64,000 nt of DNA from Streptomyces albireticuli (GTDB lineage Bacteria; Actinomycetota; Actinomycetes; Streptomycetales; Streptomycetaceae): positions 372,001 through 436,000 of the forward strand of contig NZ_JAJQQS010000003.1 in assembly GCF_021228125.1 (NCBI RefSeq). The letters are read 5' to 3'. The notes beneath the pieces were generated by a model. That model ran no database searches and had not been told where the DNA came from. It saw nothing but the letters and a program-made list of their open reading frames with translations. The position numbers and the translations under genes are program-made. Positions 8,340 to 19,200 of this stretch are shown here, piece by piece (the first letter of the stretch is position 1; the number at the start of each line of letters is the position of its first letter).

Positions 8340-9484
8340 GCGGCACGTCCTTCCAGGACCAGCGAGACGTTGTTGCCCCCGAACGCGAAGGCGTTGACCA
8401 TCACATGGCGGCCGTCCAGCGGTTCCTCCCCGCCCTCCGGCAGATTGACCGGGCAGCCCGGGTCCCGGTCCGCGCCGAGCGCCAGGTTCGGCGGTACGGT
8501 GCCGTGGTCGAGGATGAGCGCCCCGGCGACGGCGCCCAGCGCCCCGGCGGCCCCCGCCGTGTGACCGATGAGCGCCTTGAGGCTGTAGAGGGGCGGGCAG
8601 TCCGCGAGGTCGCCGAAGACGGAGCCGAGCGCCCGGCTCTCCACCTCGTCGTTGAGGCGGGTCCCGGTGCCGTGCGGGACGACGCAGCCCACCGAACCGG
8701 GCGCCGCGCCCGCGTCGTCGAGCGCGTCCGTCATGGCCCGCCGGATCTGGACGCCGTCCGGGTCCGGCGCGGTCAGGTGGTGCGCGTCGCAGCTCCAGCC
8801 GGAACCGGCCAGCGCCGCGTAGTGGTGCGCCGCCCCACGTGCCCGGGCGTGTCCGGCCGACTCCAGGACGAGGACGGCCGCGCCCTCGCCGAAGACCGTG
8901 CCGCCGCGGTCGCGGTGGAACGGGCGGCAGGCGTACGGGTCGACGGCGCCCATGCGGTTGAAGCAGCCGAGCGCGACCCTGCTGTACGCCTCGGCGCCGC
9001 CCGCCAGCACGACGTCCGCCTCCCCGGCGCGGATCATGTCCGCGGCCATGGCCAGCGCGAAACCCCCGGCCGAGCAGGCGTTGCTGACGCTCGTCGCGGC
9101 GCCGCTCGACCCGACCTCGGCGCCGATCGCCGCGGCGACGGTGAAGGCGGGGGTGTACGGGCGGGCGGGGTCCAGGGGCCGCTCCCAGTGGTCGGCGTTG
9201 CCGCCGCCGGTGCCGATGACCACCGGGCTGCGGGCGAGTAATCGGGGGTCGAGGCCGGAGTCGGCGACGGCCTCCCGGGCCGCGGTCAGGGCCAGCCGGG
9301 TCGCCCGGCCGGGCCCGGGCCCGGAGGGCGCCATGTGGATCAGCGGCAGGGGCATCCGGGCGCCGGGGTCGTCGGCGCGCTCCGGGAGGCCGTCCGGGGC
9401 CGCGCACAGGGCGCGCCACATGGCCGGCACCCCCACGCCGAGGCAGGAGACGGCTCCCGCCCCGGTGATCAGGACCTGCGTCAT
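8336..9484 (-). CDS. Beta-ketoacyl synthase (KS), second KS/CLF pair
   Basis: A 382-residue ketosynthase catalysing decarboxylative Claisen condensation on ACP-bound chains. The catalytic triad is present: Cys in SNACSAGG, His in [10 protein letters not shown] and His in [10 protein letters not shown], with a C-terminal AFAFGGNN loop. Its ATG overlaps the upstream stop (ATGA), with GGAAGGGAG just before it. It is encoded immediately ahead of a Cys-less partner, like type II KS-alpha. Whether it takes the oxazole-bearing chain is an inference from the operon. Confidence 0.93.
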   Translation of the reverse strand: MTQVLITGAGAVSCLGVGVPAMWRALCAAPDGLPERADDPGARMPLPLIHMAPSGPGPGRATRLALTAAREAVADSGLDPRLLARSPVVIGTGGGNADHWERPLDPARPYTPAFTVAAAIGAEVGSSGAATSVSNACSAGGFALAMAADMIRAGEADVVLAGGAEAYSRVALGCFNRMGAVDPYACRPFHRDRGGTVFGEGAAVLVLESAGHARARGAAHHYAALAGSGWSCDAHHLTAPDPDGVQIRRAMTDALDDAGAAPGSVGCVVPHGTGTRLNDEVESRALGSVFGDLADCPPLYSLKALIGHTAGAAGALGAVAGALILDHGTVPPNLALGADRDPGCPVNLPEGGEEPLDGRHVMVNAFAFGGNNVSLVLEGRAA

Positions 9485-10983
9485 CCTTCTCCCTTCCTTG
9501 CGTCGTCGTGCGGTGCGGTGGGCAGCGGCGGGGCGGGCAGCGGCGGGGTGGTGAGCGGCGGGGTGGTGAGCAGGACGGCGGCCGCGGCGTCGTCCGCGCG
9601 CCCGCCCCCGGCCGCGGCGAGCGCGGCCCCGGGACGGGTGGCGGTGGCGAGCCGGTCGGCCGCCACGACGCACTGGAGCACCCCGAAGGCACCGGAGGCC
9701 GGCGGGAAGGCTCGGCCGAGGCCGAGGCGGCCACCGCCCGGGGGCCGGCCGTCCGGCCGGGGAACGGGGGCATCAGGGGGGCCTGTGCCGTCCATGCTTG
9801 GGCCTGGACCGCCTGGACCGCCTGGACCGCCTGGACCGCCTGGACCGCCTGGACCGCTGGGACCGCTCGGACCGCTGGGACCGCTCGGACCGCCGGGACC
9901 GCTTGGACCGCCGGGAATGCTGGGACCGCTCGGACTGCCGGGAATGCCAGGACTGCCGGGACTGCCGGGACCGCTCGGGCCGCTCGGACCACCGGGACCG
10001 CCCGGACCTGGGCCGAGGCCGCTCGGGTTCGTGCCCGTGCCGCCTGTGCCGACCGATCCGCCGGGGTCGCCTGGGCGCGTGCCCGCGCCGCCCGTTCGGT
10101 TCGTGCCCGTTCGGTTCGTGCCCGCGCTGCCCGGGCGCGGGCGGCTCGGGTCCGCCCCGCCCGCGTCCCCGCCGCCCGCGCCCGGGCGCTCTCGGCTCGT
10201 ACCTCCGCCGCCCCTGCCCGTACCCGCTTCCGCTTCTCGTTCCGGCGGCAGCCACAGCCTCACCTCGGCCGTCCCCCGGGCCATGGCCCTCGCCGCCGCG
10301 ACCGCCGACGCCACGTCCCGCCGCCGCGCGTATCCCGCGACCGCCGCGTGGGCGGACCGGCCGCGCCCGTACGCCGCCGCGGGCGTCTCCAGGACGAGCG
10401 CCACCGCGCCGTCCAGCGTTTTCGCCCCGGGAGCCGTCCGCCGTACGACGGGGTCGGCGGGCTCCACACCGATGACCAGGACGTGCCGGGCCCGGCACGC
10501 GGCCAGGGCGAGGACGGCCCAGCCGACCGCGTCGAGTCCGGAGGTGGCGCCGTTGCACACCATGAGGTTGGCGCCGCGCAGCCCGAAGCGGATGGCCACC
10601 CCGGCCGCGGTGGCGTTGCTGCACGCGTTGGGCAGGTCCATCGTGCGCAGGCCGCTCGGGCCCTCCCGGTCGAGGGCCTCCGCCACCCGGCACACGGTGT
10701 CCAGGACGCCCAGATTGGAGCTGACGACCGTGCCCACCGCCTCGCCGGGCACCGTGAGACGCCCGTCGCCGCCCAGCAGCCCCGCGTCGGTCAGCGCCGC
10801 CGCGCCCGCCAGCAGGGCGAGCCGCGTCGCCCGGTCCCGGAACCGCGACTCCCGCTCGTAGGGCGGCCATTCACCCGCTCCCGGCAGAGGGCCGGGAGCG
10901 GGCGCCGACAGGTCCGCCGCGCACCGCGCGCCGGGGAGCGCGACGCCGGTGCCGGTCACGACCGGATCCGTCACGGGAATCAC
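9481..10983 (-). CDS. Chain-length-factor-like KS homologue with a collagen-like insertion
   Basis: A 500-residue protein. Residues 1 to about 265 align with the N-terminal half of a ketosynthase ([43 protein letters not shown]). The catalytic Cys position lies in [12 protein letters not shown] and is replaced. Where the C-terminal half with the histidines should be, there is a Gly/Pro/Ser-rich tract of more than 100 residues with collagen-like GPS/GPG triplets. A short tail resembling the end of a KS follows ([14 protein letters not shown]). The start is GTG 10983 (GTGA overlap with the preceding KS). Pairing with that KS suggests a KS-beta role, but the missing half raises the possibility of degeneration. 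Confidence 0.82.
   Translation of the reverse strand: MIPVTDPVVTGTGVALPGARCAADLSAPAPGPLPGAGEWPPYERESRFRDRATRLALLAGAAALTDAGLLGGDGRLTVPGEAVGTVVSSNLGVLDTVCRVAEALDREGPSGLRTMDLPNACSNATAAGVAIRFGLRGANLMVCNGATSGLDAVGWAVLALAACRARHVLVIGVEPADPVVRRTAPGAKTLDGAVALVLETPAAAYGRGRSAHAAVAGYARRRDVASAVAAARAMARGTAEVRLWLPPEREAEAGTGRGGGGTSRERPGAGGGDAGGADPSRPRPGSAGTNRTGTNRTGGAGTRPGDPGGSVGTGGTGTNPSGLGPGPGGPGGPSGPSGPGSPGSPGIPGSPSGPSIPGGPSGPGGPSGPSGPSGPSGPGGPGGPGGPGGPGGPGPSMDGTGPPDAPVPRPDGRPPGGGRLGLGRAFPPASGAFGVLQCVVAADRLATATRPGAALAAAGGGRADDAAAAVLLTTPPLTTPPLPAPPLPTAPHDDARKGEG
9805..10012 (-). repeat. Nine-bp minisatellite and degenerate Gly-Pro-Ser coding repeats
   Basis: Five perfect tandem copies of the 9-mer TGGACCGCC (plus-strand reading, 9805-9849) grade into degenerate copies such as TGGACCGCT and GGACCGCTC up to about 10012. 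Read on the minus strand they encode the GGP/GPS triplets in the chain-length-factor-like protein. Unit length is a multiple of three, so slippage would change length without breaking the frame. Confidence 0.9.
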
Positions 10984-12110
10984 GCCGCCTTCCCCAGGAC
11001 CGCCACGGCGTGGACCCCGCCGAAGCCGAACGAGTTCACCTGAGCGATCGTCAGCCCCGCGCCGTCCGCCCGGTCCCCGGTGCTGAACCGCAGCCCCTCG
11101 GCCTCCTCGATGGGCTCCCGCAGCCCCACCACGGGAGGCACCCGCCCGGTCCGCAGGCACTCGGTGGCGAGCACCGTGGACAGCAGCCCCGAACCGCCCG
11201 AGGTGTGGCCGGTCATCCCCTCGACGGCCGCGATCAGCGGGCCGCCGCCCCGGCCGAACACCTCGGCCAGCGCCCGTGCCTCGGCCCGGTCGTTGAGGAG
11301 CGCGCCCGTGCCCTGGGCGTGTACGAGGCCGACCTCGCCGGCCTTGATCCCGGCCCGCTCGTGTGCCTCCCGCTGGGCGGCGACGAGCCCGGCCGGGTCC
11401 GGCGCGGTGGCGTGGCCCGCGTCGCAGTGCAGGCCGACCGAGCGCAGCACCGCCCGCGCCGGGCCGTGGCCGGGCCGGCGCAGGACGACGGCGGCCGCGC
11501 CGTCGCCGAGCAACTGCCCGGCGCTGCGCCGGTCGAACGGGCGGACCTCGCGCGGTGCCCCGGGCTGCACCCGGTCGAGGAGCGCGTACATGCTCGCGGT
11601 GATCGTGTCGACGCCCGCCACCACCACGGTCTCCGCCCGGCCGGTGGCGAGCAGGTCGGCGGCGAGGGCCAGCGCGTACAGGGACGCCGAGCACGCGCCG
11701 GCGAACGTGTGGGTGTCGCAGGCCCCGAAGCGGTCCAGCAGGGCGCGGCCGAAGTGCGGGTCGGGCGGCCCGGAGCGGCCCGCCAGCCAGTTGCGTTCCG
11801 CCCCGCGCAGGTCGCGCAGGCCGGTGCCGACCAGGACCGGGACCTCGGAGAGGTCCTCCGGCAGCGCGGCGCCCGCGAGCGCCTCGGCGACGGCCCGGCA
11901 CAGCCAGGCCGCGGGCCGCTGCGGGGGGTCGGTGATCTCGAAGGCGTGCCGGGTGCGCAGCGCCCCGGTGCCGAACGACCGCACCACGGCGGGCGCGCCG
12001 CGCCCGGCGCACAGGGCCGCGAACACCTCGGCGGTGCCGGCGCCGACGCTGTTCACCACCCCGGTACCGGCGATCGGCCAGCCCGCCGGGCCCGTCGCGG
12101 TCCCGCTCAC
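10980..12110 (-). CDS. Beta-ketoacyl synthase (KS), first KS/CLF pair
   Basis: A 376-residue ketosynthase with an intact triad: Cys in [11 protein letters not shown], His in [11 protein letters not shown] and His in [10 protein letters not shown], closing with [11 protein letters not shown]. It starts at GTG 12110 overlapping the stop of the multidomain PKS gene (GTGA) and ends in a GTGA overlap with its Cys-less partner. It is shorter than FabF-type enzymes by about 35 residues. Likely role: chain extension by type II-style KS/CLF with the free ACP; substrate unknown. Confidence 0.93.
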   Translation of the reverse strand: MSGTATGPAGWPIAGTGVVNSVGAGTAEVFAALCAGRGAPAVVRSFGTGALRTRHAFEITDPPQRPAAWLCRAVAEALAGAALPEDLSEVPVLVGTGLRDLRGAERNWLAGRSGPPDPHFGRALLDRFGACDTHTFAGACSASLYALALAADLLATGRAETVVVAGVDTITASMYALLDRVQPGAPREVRPFDRRSAGQLLGDGAAAVVLRRPGHGPARAVLRSVGLHCDAGHATAPDPAGLVAAQREAHERAGIKAGEVGLVHAQGTGALLNDRAEARALAEVFGRGGGPLIAAVEGMTGHTSGGSGLLSTVLATECLRTGRVPPVVGLREPIEEAEGLRFSTGDRADGAGLTIAQVNSFGFGGVHAVAVLGKAA

Positions 12111-14950
12111 GGGGTCCGCCAGGAGGCCGCGACCTGGTCGGCCAGGCCGCGCAGGGTGGGCGGGTCGTCGAACGAGGCGGACAGGGAGCGGCCGAGCGCG
12201 GTGCCGAGGGTGGCGACGAGGTCGATCAGGATGAGGGAGTCGGCGCCGAGCTCGAAGAGGTCGTCGTCCACACCGGGCGGGCGCCCGTCCTCAGGTTCGA
12301 GCAGCCGGGCGGCCTGCGCGCGGAGGAACTCCTGGAGGATCGCGCCGCGCCCGCCGGGGTCCGCCTCCTCGACGCGGCGGCGCAGTTCGTCCGGGCGCGC
12401 GGCGGGCCGTTCCCGCGCGGACGCCGGGTCGACCCAGTGGCGCCAGCGCTCGTACGGGTAGGTGGGCAGGGGCACCCGGCGCCGCCGGCCGGGTCCGTAC
12501 CAGTGCTCCCAGCGGACGTCGGCGCCATGGGTCCAGGCGCGGGCCAGGACGTCGAGCAGGACCTCGGTCGCCGGACGGCCGCCGGACGGGTCGAACACGA
12601 GGGGGACCAGCCCGGCGTCCTTCAGCAGGGCCTCCGTCGCCTGCCGGTCGCCCTCCCCGTCGCCGGGCCGCGTCCAGGTGCCGGGATCGGCCGCCCGGTG
12701 CGGGGGCAGCCAGCCCTCTCCCAGGCTCACCGGGATCTCGGGCACGGCACACGGCACGGCGGGCGTCCTCGCGGCGACGCCGTCGGTGGCACGCCCGGTG
12801 GCGCCGTCGGTGGTGCTCCCGGCAGTACTTCCGGCCGCGCTTCCGGCGGGGCCTCCCGTGGAACGTCCGTTGGCACCCCCGGCGACACCGTCGACGGCGT
12901 CGCCGGGAATGCTCACAGCAGCGCTCCCGGCGGCGTCTGCCGTGGAACTTTCAGTGACACTCCTGGTGGCACCGCCGAGGGCGTCGTCGCCGGTGCTCCC
13001 GGCAGCACTCCCAGCGGCGCCTCCCGCAGAACTCCCGGCACCACCAGCAACGGCACCCCCGGTGCCACCCCCGGCGGCACCCCCGGCGGCAAGCGCCAGC
13101 GCACCGCCCGGCCCGAACACCCCGGCCAGGCACCCCGCGACCGTACGCCCGCTTCCCCTGCCGACGACCGCGCCCGGGCGCACGCCCCACTCCCGGCACA
13201 CCCGGGCCAGCGCGTACGGCACCACGAGGGCCGCCGCGGCACGGTCCGCGAGGAGTTCCCCGGCGGGCGTCCGCAGTTCGGCCGCGCACGCGTCGACCGC
13301 CTCACGGAACGCCGCCAGCCCTTCGTAGAGTTCGGCGGCGCCGGGAACGTCCGTGACGTCCGGCAGGACGAACGCGAACCCCGCCGGGTCCGGGCCCGCC
13401 TGCCCGGTCCGTACCCGCTCGGGGTCCAGGACGGCCAGCGACATCGCGGCGTCCCCGGTGTCCGCGCAGACCACGGCCCGCCGGTGGGCGTGGTGGTGCC
13501 GGCCCGCGGCCAGGGTGTGCGCGACCGCGTCCAGGTCCGCACCGGGGCGGCGGCGCAGATGCCGGGCCAGGTCCCCGGTGGCGCGGGCGAGCGCCTCGGG
13601 CGTGCGCGCGGAGATCAGCAGCGGTTCGGCCGCCCGTGGCGCGGGCCCGGGGCGGGGGCCGGGCGGTTCCTCCAGGACCACATGGGCGTTGGTGCCGCCG
13701 ACGCCGAAGGAGCTGACGCCCGCCCGCCGGGGCCCGTTCCCGTCCGGCCAGGGCGCGGTCCCGGTACCGACGCGGAAGGGGCCCGCGGCGAAGTCGATGT
13801 CCGGGTTGGGGGCACGGAAGTGGAGGCTGGGCACGAAGGTGCGGTGCCGCAGCATCAGCGCCGTCTTGATCAGCCCGGCCATGCCGGCGGCCACGTCGAG
13901 GTGGCCCACGTTGGTCTTGACCGACCCGAGCACGGTGCGTCCGGGGCCGGTGCGCCCGAACGCCCGGTTGAGGGCGGCGACTTCGACCGGGTCGCCCAGC
14001 GGGGTACCGGTGCCGTGCGCCTCGACGTAGCCGATCGTCCCCGGCGGGCAGTCGGCGACGCGCTGCGCCTCGCGGACCGTGGCGGCCTGCCGCTCCACGC
14101 TCGGCGCGGTGAACCCGGTCTTGGCGCGGCCGTCGTTGGTCACGGCCGTCCCCTTGATCACGGCGTGCACGGTGTCGCCGTCCGCCCTGGCGTCGGCCAG
14201 CGGCTTGAGGACGACGACGCCGACGCCGCTGCCCAGCACCGTGCCGCGCGCTTCGGCGTCGAACGCCCGGCAGTGCCCGTCCGGCGAGAAGATCATCCCT
14301 TCCTGGTGCAGATGCCCCTCGTCCTGCGGCATCCGCAGGTGCACCGCGCCCGCCAGGGCCGTCCCGCACTCGCCCGACAGCAGGCTCAGGCAGGCCAGGT
14401 GCACGGCGACCAACGAGGTGGAGCACGCGGTGCCCACGCTGACGCCCGGGCCGCGCAGGTCCAGCTTGTAGCAGACTCGAGTGGCCAAATAGTCCTTGTC
14501 GTTGGCGAGCATGAGGCGGTAGCGGCCGACCGAGGACCCGGTGGCGTACCGCCCGGCGAGGTTGCCCGGCAGATAGGTGTTCATGCCCGCGCCGGCGAAC
14601 ACGCCGATCTCGCCCGGGTGGGTGCCCGGGTCGTACCCGGCGTCCTCCAGAGCGGCCAGCGCGCACTCCAGGAAGTGCCGGTGCTGCGGGTCGAGGAGCT
14701 CCGCCTCGTCCTCCGGGATCCCGAAGTGGGCGGCGTCGAACAGCTCCACGCCCTCGATGCCCTGCGTCGCCCGGACGAAGCCGGGGCGCGCGAGCTCGGC
14801 CGGATCGGCCCCGGCGGCCAGCAGCTCGGCCTCGGTGGGGAAGCGCACCGCCTCCCGGCCCTCCCGCAGCAGGTCCCAGAACGCCTCCACGGAGGGCGCC
14901 CCCGGGAACCGGCAGGCCATACCGATGATCGCGACATCGCAGTCCGTCAT
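12107..14950 (-). CDS. Polyketide synthase protein: KS - degenerate AT - ACP
   Basis: A 947-residue type I PKS. The KS domain (about 1-425) is complete, with [23 protein letters not shown] and [10 protein letters not shown]. The acyltransferase region (about 500-640) is degenerate: the GHSxG serine motif reads [10 protein letters not shown] and the rest is lost into a Gly/Ser/Ala/Thr-rich tract. A short post-AT segment ([14 protein letters not shown]) and an ACP ([12 protein letters not shown]) close the protein. An acyltransferase would have to act in trans. The gene starts ATG 14950 in an ATGA overlap with the PP-loop gene, next to the formyl-glycine loading protein, so it likely makes the first condensation on the starter unit. 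Confidence 0.92.
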   Translation of the reverse strand: MTDCDVAIIGMACRFPGAPSVEAFWDLLREGREAVRFPTEAELLAAGADPAELARPGFVRATQGIEGVELFDAAHFGIPEDEAELLDPQHRHFLECALAALEDAGYDPGTHPGEIGVFAGAGMNTYLPGNLAGRYATGSSVGRYRLMLANDKDYLATRVCYKLDLRGPGVSVGTACSTSLVAVHLACLSLLSGECGTALAGAVHLRMPQDEGHLHQEGMIFSPDGHCRAFDAEARGTVLGSGVGVVVLKPLADARADGDTVHAVIKGTAVTNDGRAKTGFTAPSVERQAATVREAQRVADCPPGTIGYVEAHGTGTPLGDPVEVAALNRAFGRTGPGRTVLGSVKTNVGHLDVAAGMAGLIKTALMLRHRTFVPSLHFRAPNPDIDFAAGPFRVGTGTAPWPDGNGPRRAGVSSFGVGGTNAHVVLEEPPGPRPGPAPRAAEPLLISARTPEALARATGDLARHLRRRPGADLDAVAHTLAAGRHHHAHRRAVVCADTGDAAMSLAVLDPERVRTGQAGPDPAGFAFVLPDVTDVPGAAELYEGLAAFREAVDACAAELRTPAGELLADRAAAALVVPYALARVCREWGVRPGAVVGRGSGRTVAGCLAGVFGPGGALALAAGGAAGGGTGGAVAGGAGSSAGGAAGSAAGSTGDDALGGATRSVTESSTADAAGSAAVSIPGDAVDGVAGGANGRSTGGPAGSAAGSTAGSTTDGATGRATDGVAARTPAVPCAVPEIPVSLGEGWLPPHRAADPGTWTRPGDGEGDRQATEALLKDAGLVPLVFDPSGGRPATEVLLDVLARAWTHGADVRWEHWYGPGRRRRVPLPTYPYERWRHWVDPASARERPAARPDELRRRVEEADPGGRGAILQEFLRAQAARLLEPEDGRPPGVDDDLFELGADSLILIDLVATLGTALGRSLSASFDDPPTLRGLADQVAASWRTP
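12765..13095 (-). repeat. Low-complexity Gly/Ser/Ala/Thr-coding tract inside the PKS gene
   Basis: Degenerate 12-15-bp units built on GGTGCTCCCGGCAG-like sequence recur throughout this stretch (plus-strand reading). On the minus strand they encode repeated AGSAAGS/STGD-type residues, occupying the place where the second half of an acyltransferase domain would be. Confidence 0.75.
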
Positions 14951-16098
14951 GTCTCCGCCCCGTTGCTCCGCAAGGTGATGCCCAGGTCCGCCGCGGTCTC
15001 GCGCATGGCGAGGAAGCCGTGCGCCACGAAACGCGCCGCCTCCTCGGAGGCGTCCAGCCGTGTGAAGAGGTCGACGAGCTCGCGCTCCTGCTCCGCCGGG
15101 TCGCCACGGGCGCCCGCGATGTCGAGGACGACCCGTTTGAGCCGCTCCTCGATCGCGGGGAGATCGGCGGCGCGCGGGAAGGTGATGCTGAACGTGGACC
15201 GCCGGTGGTTCCCGTCGCGCCGCGCCGAGCGCCGGTGGCTGGCCGCGTTCAGCTTGTAGAACATGCAGTCCCAGTTGGCGAACGAGTAGTAGTTCAGCAG
15301 CGGGAAGAGCGTGCAGTGCGTCTCCATCGGCGACGAGGTGTACAGCCCCTTCGCCTTGAGCTCGGCCACCATGCGGTCGGGGTCGTACGCGTAGCGCGTG
15401 GCGATGAACGGGAAGACGATGCGCGGCAGTTCCGGCTCCTCGGCGAAGAGCACCTCCTCCAGCTCGCCCCGGAAGAGCTCCCCGGTCAGCCGCCGCCCGA
15501 AGGTCCGGTAGAAGCCGCGCACGACCTCGCGGGCGTCCGACTCCATGGTGAGGATCTGCTGCGGGTCGGCGCACAGCACGATGTAGGGGATGCGGTGCCG
15601 GAAGGCGTACAGGATCGCCCGGATGACGAAGAAGGAACGGCACGAGACGCACGGCAGCTTCTCGTCCAGGTACTTGCCGGGTTTCGCGGGCGTCCGGTTG
15701 AAGACCTCCCGCATCATCGCCTTGATGTTGTCGTCGTCGGAGTCGACGACGAAGGTGGCGGGGATCCGCTCCCGGGCGAGCCGGATGTTCTCCGCGGCGT
15801 GCGCGCTCTCGAAGGGCACGTCGAAGGTGTAGGCGAGCACGCGCTTGCCGTACTCGCCCGCGAACTTGTCCAGCATGTACGTGCTGTCCTTGCCGCCGCT
15901 GTACATGAACAGGCAGTCGTGGTCGCCGTCCGGGTTCGGCCCGCTGCGGGCGAACTCCTCGAAGACCCGGCTGGTGTACGCGAAGTTCTCCATCAGGTCA
16001 CCGGCGAAGTCCAGCGTGCACAGGCTGCACACCCCGTCGTCGCCGAAAGTGACACCGGGGTGGTTCTCCTTGAGGGCGCAGACGGCGCACACGCGCAT
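14947..16098 (-). CDS. PP-loop ATPase, probable oxazole-forming cyclodehydratase
   Basis: A 383-residue N-type ATP pyrophosphatase. The PP-loop YSGGKDST (about 66-73) binds ATP. Four cysteines at 4, 7, 24 and 27 form a zinc ribbon of the kind seen in N-acetyl-sugar amidotransferases (WbpG-like). From memory, conglobatin (CongE) and oxazolomycin (OzmP) clusters encode relatives of this fold proposed to cyclodehydrate N-formylglycyl thioesters to oxazoles. Its position between the formyl-glycine loading protein and the first KS fits that role. Alternatives are amidotransfer or thiolation. ATGA overlap with the PKS gene downstream; 115-bp gap upstream. Confidence 0.8.
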   Translation of the reverse strand: MRVCAVCALKENHPGVTFGDDGVCSLCTLDFAGDLMENFAYTSRVFEEFARSGPNPDGDHDCLFMYSGGKDSTYMLDKFAGEYGKRVLAYTFDVPFESAHAAENIRLARERIPATFVVDSDDDNIKAMMREVFNRTPAKPGKYLDEKLPCVSCRSFFVIRAILYAFRHRIPYIVLCADPQQILTMESDAREVVRGFYRTFGRRLTGELFRGELEEVLFAEEPELPRIVFPFIATRYAYDPDRMVAELKAKGLYTSSPMETHCTLFPLLNYYSFANWDCMFYKLNAASHRRSARRDGNHRRSTFSITFPRAADLPAIEERLKRVVLDIAGARGDPAEQERELVDLFTRLDASEEAARFVAHGFLAMRETAADLGITLRSNGAET

Positions 16099-16213
16099 GT
16101 CCGTGGTCTCCCTTCCCCGCGCGGTTCGGCCGTCGCGGTGCGGTCGGTGTACGTGGTGGCCGGTCGGTCGGTCGTGCGACGGTCCTCGTGGCAGGTCGTC
16201 GGGGCCCGGACGG

Positions 16214-19200
16214 TCAGCCCCGGCGGCGCCTGCGCAGTTCGCCCAGCCCGGGCCGGCCCGCGCCGCGGCGTACGGGTCCGGGCGGTTCCGGACCGGCCGG
16301 TACGGGCCCGGGGGCGTCCGGCGGCGCCAGACGGCGCGCCAGTGAGCGGACGGTCGGGTACATGAACATCTCCACCCGGGTCAGCGGCCGCGGCGAGTGG
16401 TCCCGCAGCCGGGCCATGACCCGCATCAGCAGCAGGGAATCGCCCCCGACCTCGAAGAAGTTGTCCTCGACGCCGATCCCGTCCAGCCGCAGCACCTCCC
16501 GCCAGACCTCGGCGACCAGCCGTTCGGAGCGGTCGGGGGAACCGGCCGCCGGGTCCGGCCGGGGCGGGGCGGGCGCCGGCAGGGCGGCGCGGTCGGTCTT
16601 GCCGTTGTCGGTGAGCGGGATCCGCTCCAGCGTCACGAAGACCGACGGGATCATGTACCCGGGCAGCCCGGCCGCCAGACGGGCGCGCAGCTCGCCCGCC
16701 GTGGCCGGGACCCCGCGCGGGACGACGTAGGCCACCAGCCGGTCGTCGCGCACGGCGACGACCGCCCGGGACACGGCGGGGTGGGCGCGCAGCGCCGCCT
16801 CGACCTCACCGGTCTCCACCCGGTACCCGCGCACCTTGACCTGGCCGTCGGCCCGGCCCAGGAACTCCAGGTGACCGCCGGGGAGCTGCCGGACCAGATC
16901 GCCGGTGCGGTAGACGGTCCCCGGGTCGTCCGGGACGCGCACGAACCGCTCGGCCGTCAGCTCCGGCCGGTCCAGATAGCCCGCGGCCACGCCGTCGCCG
17001 CCGATGTACAGCTCTCCGGGCACCCCCGGCGGCAGGGACCGCCGCTCGCCGTCCAGCACGTGGAAACGGGTGTTGGCGATCGGCGGTCCGATCAGGGGCG
17101 GCCGGCCGGGCAGGACCTCCGCGGCCGCGGACCAGATCGTCGTCTCGGTGGGCCCGTAGAGGTTCCACAGCGGGCCGCCCAGGGCGAGCAGCTCCCGGGC
17201 GAGGTCCGGCGGCAGCGCCTCGCCGCCGCACAGCATCCGCAACGGGGCGGCCGGCCGGCCCCGCCAGCCGGCGTCGAGCAGCATGCGCCAGGTGGCGGGC
17301 GTGGCCTGCATGACCGTGGGCCCGGAGCGCTCCAGCAGGGCGCGCAGCGCGAAGCCGTCGGCCGTCGCGTCCGCCGGGGCGATCTCCACCTGCCCGCCGG
17401 TGGCCAGCGGTACGTAGAGCTCCAGGCCGGCGATGTCGAAGCAGAGCGTCGTGACCGCGAGCAGCCGGTCCCCGGTGGTGAAGCCCGGCGTCCGGGCCAT
17501 CGCGCACACGAAGTTGGCCAGGGCCCGGTGGCCGATCCGCACGCCCTTGGGGCGGCCGGTCGACCCGGAGGTGAAGATGACGTACGCGTCGGTGTCCGGC
17601 CGTACCGCCGCGCCGTCCTCGGGCGCGTCGGCCCCGGCGTCGGCCCGCTCCCGGTCCAGGACGAGGACGCCGGCACCGGTCGCGGGGAGGGCGCCGGCCA
17701 GGCGTTCCTCGGTGACCAGCAGCGCCGGCGCGGCGTCGGCGACCATGGCGGCGACGCGGGTGGGCGGGTAGAGGGGGTCGAGCGGCACATAGGCGGCACC
17801 GGACTTCATGATGCCGAGGAGGACCACCACCAGGTCGGCGGAACGGTCCAGGTAGACGCCGACCCGGTGCCCCGGCCCGACGCCCCGGCCGCGCAGCCGG
17901 CCCGCGAACGCCGAGGAGAGGCGGTCCAGTTCGCCGTAGCCGAGCGTCCGCCCCGCGCACGTCACCGCCGGGGCGTCCGGGCGCAGCCGGGCCTGCCGGG
18001 TGACCATGCGGTGCACGGCGGTGCCGAGGGGGAGACCGGCGGCGGTGGCGTTCCAGGAGGCCGTCGCGCGCCGGGTCTCCTCGGTGCCGAGCGGCACCCG
18101 GGCCGGGTCCGCGCCGGGCGTCCGGTCGAGGGCGCGCAGGAAAGCCGCCGCGTAACCGGCGAGCGGCCCGGCCGGGCCCAGCCACCGGCAGGGGCCGCCC
18201 GGCCGGGCGGGGAGCCGGATCAGCAGGCCGGTGCCGGGCGGGGGCACGAGGGGCCCGTCCTCGGCGATCTCCAGGGTGACGGGCAGGTCCCGGGCGCCCG
18301 CGCGCAGCCTGGGGTGACGGACCCACAGGTCGTACGGGACCGGGCCGTGCCCCTCCGGCCCGTCCGGCCGTCCTCCCAGGGGCGGTACGCGCAGCGGGAC
18401 CCAGTCGGCGTACAGCGCGTCCACCACCGGATGGCCGGTCCCGGGGAACGGCGGACGCAGACGTACGTCCGTCCCCGGCGTGACGCCGACGCGCACCAGG
18501 AAGGCGAGGAGGGCCGCCAGCAGCCGCCGGGGGTCCCGCAGGCCCTCGGGCACCGGCACCTCGGACTCGACGAGGGCGCCGTCCGCCCGGTGCGGCAGGT
18601 CCGCCGGGGCCGGGAAGGACAGCCGCCGCAGCAGGCGGGCCTCCGCCCGCAGACTCGCGGCCTCGGCCCGGCCCGCCGCCTCCAGCAGGGCCGCGTCCGG
18701 CACCGGGAGCACGTCCCCCGGGGACAGGGCGAGGGACACCGGCGCGCCGCTCGGGGCGGTGAGCCGGGTCAGCCGCAGGTCACGGCCGGCCGTGGCGACC
18801 ACGACCGCGCCGGAGCCCTCCACGGCGAGCACGGTGCCGGGCGCGCTCCCCGAGCGCACCGGCAGCACCGCCGACCCGCCGACGAGGACCGGGGCTCCGC
18901 CGACGACCGCCTTGGCGGTGCCGAAGGCGTTGGCGTGCGGCCCGAAGTCCCGGGCGCGCACGGCCGCGTCCAGCTCCTCGGCGGGCCGGTCCCAGCACAG
19001 GAACCCGCCGCCCGGCGGCCGGTCGTGGCGGCCGTGGTACGTGCGCCGGGACAGGTCCTGGGGACGGCGCCGCACCTCACCGGAGGCCAGCGCGTCGGCC
19101 AGCCCGGCGAAGGCGTCGATCCCCGCCTCCATGCAGGCGACGTTGAGCGTCGCGCTGGTCTCCCCGGGTGCCACCGGCACCTCGCGGTGCGCCAGCACGT

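Noticed and set aside
9335..10861. Plus-strand collagen-like open frame (PPG/PLG triplets)
   Set aside because: It is the complement of the minus-strand KS-like genes; the GC-rich 9-bp repeat reads as Gly/Pro on both strands. Minus-strand frames carry the conserved domains.
14947..16098. Sugar amidotransferase for O-antigen-type glycosylation
   Set aside because: The zinc ribbon and PP-loop fit that family, but no sugar or glutaminase (HisH-like) gene is nearby; the F-A-T/PKS context favours oxazole formation.
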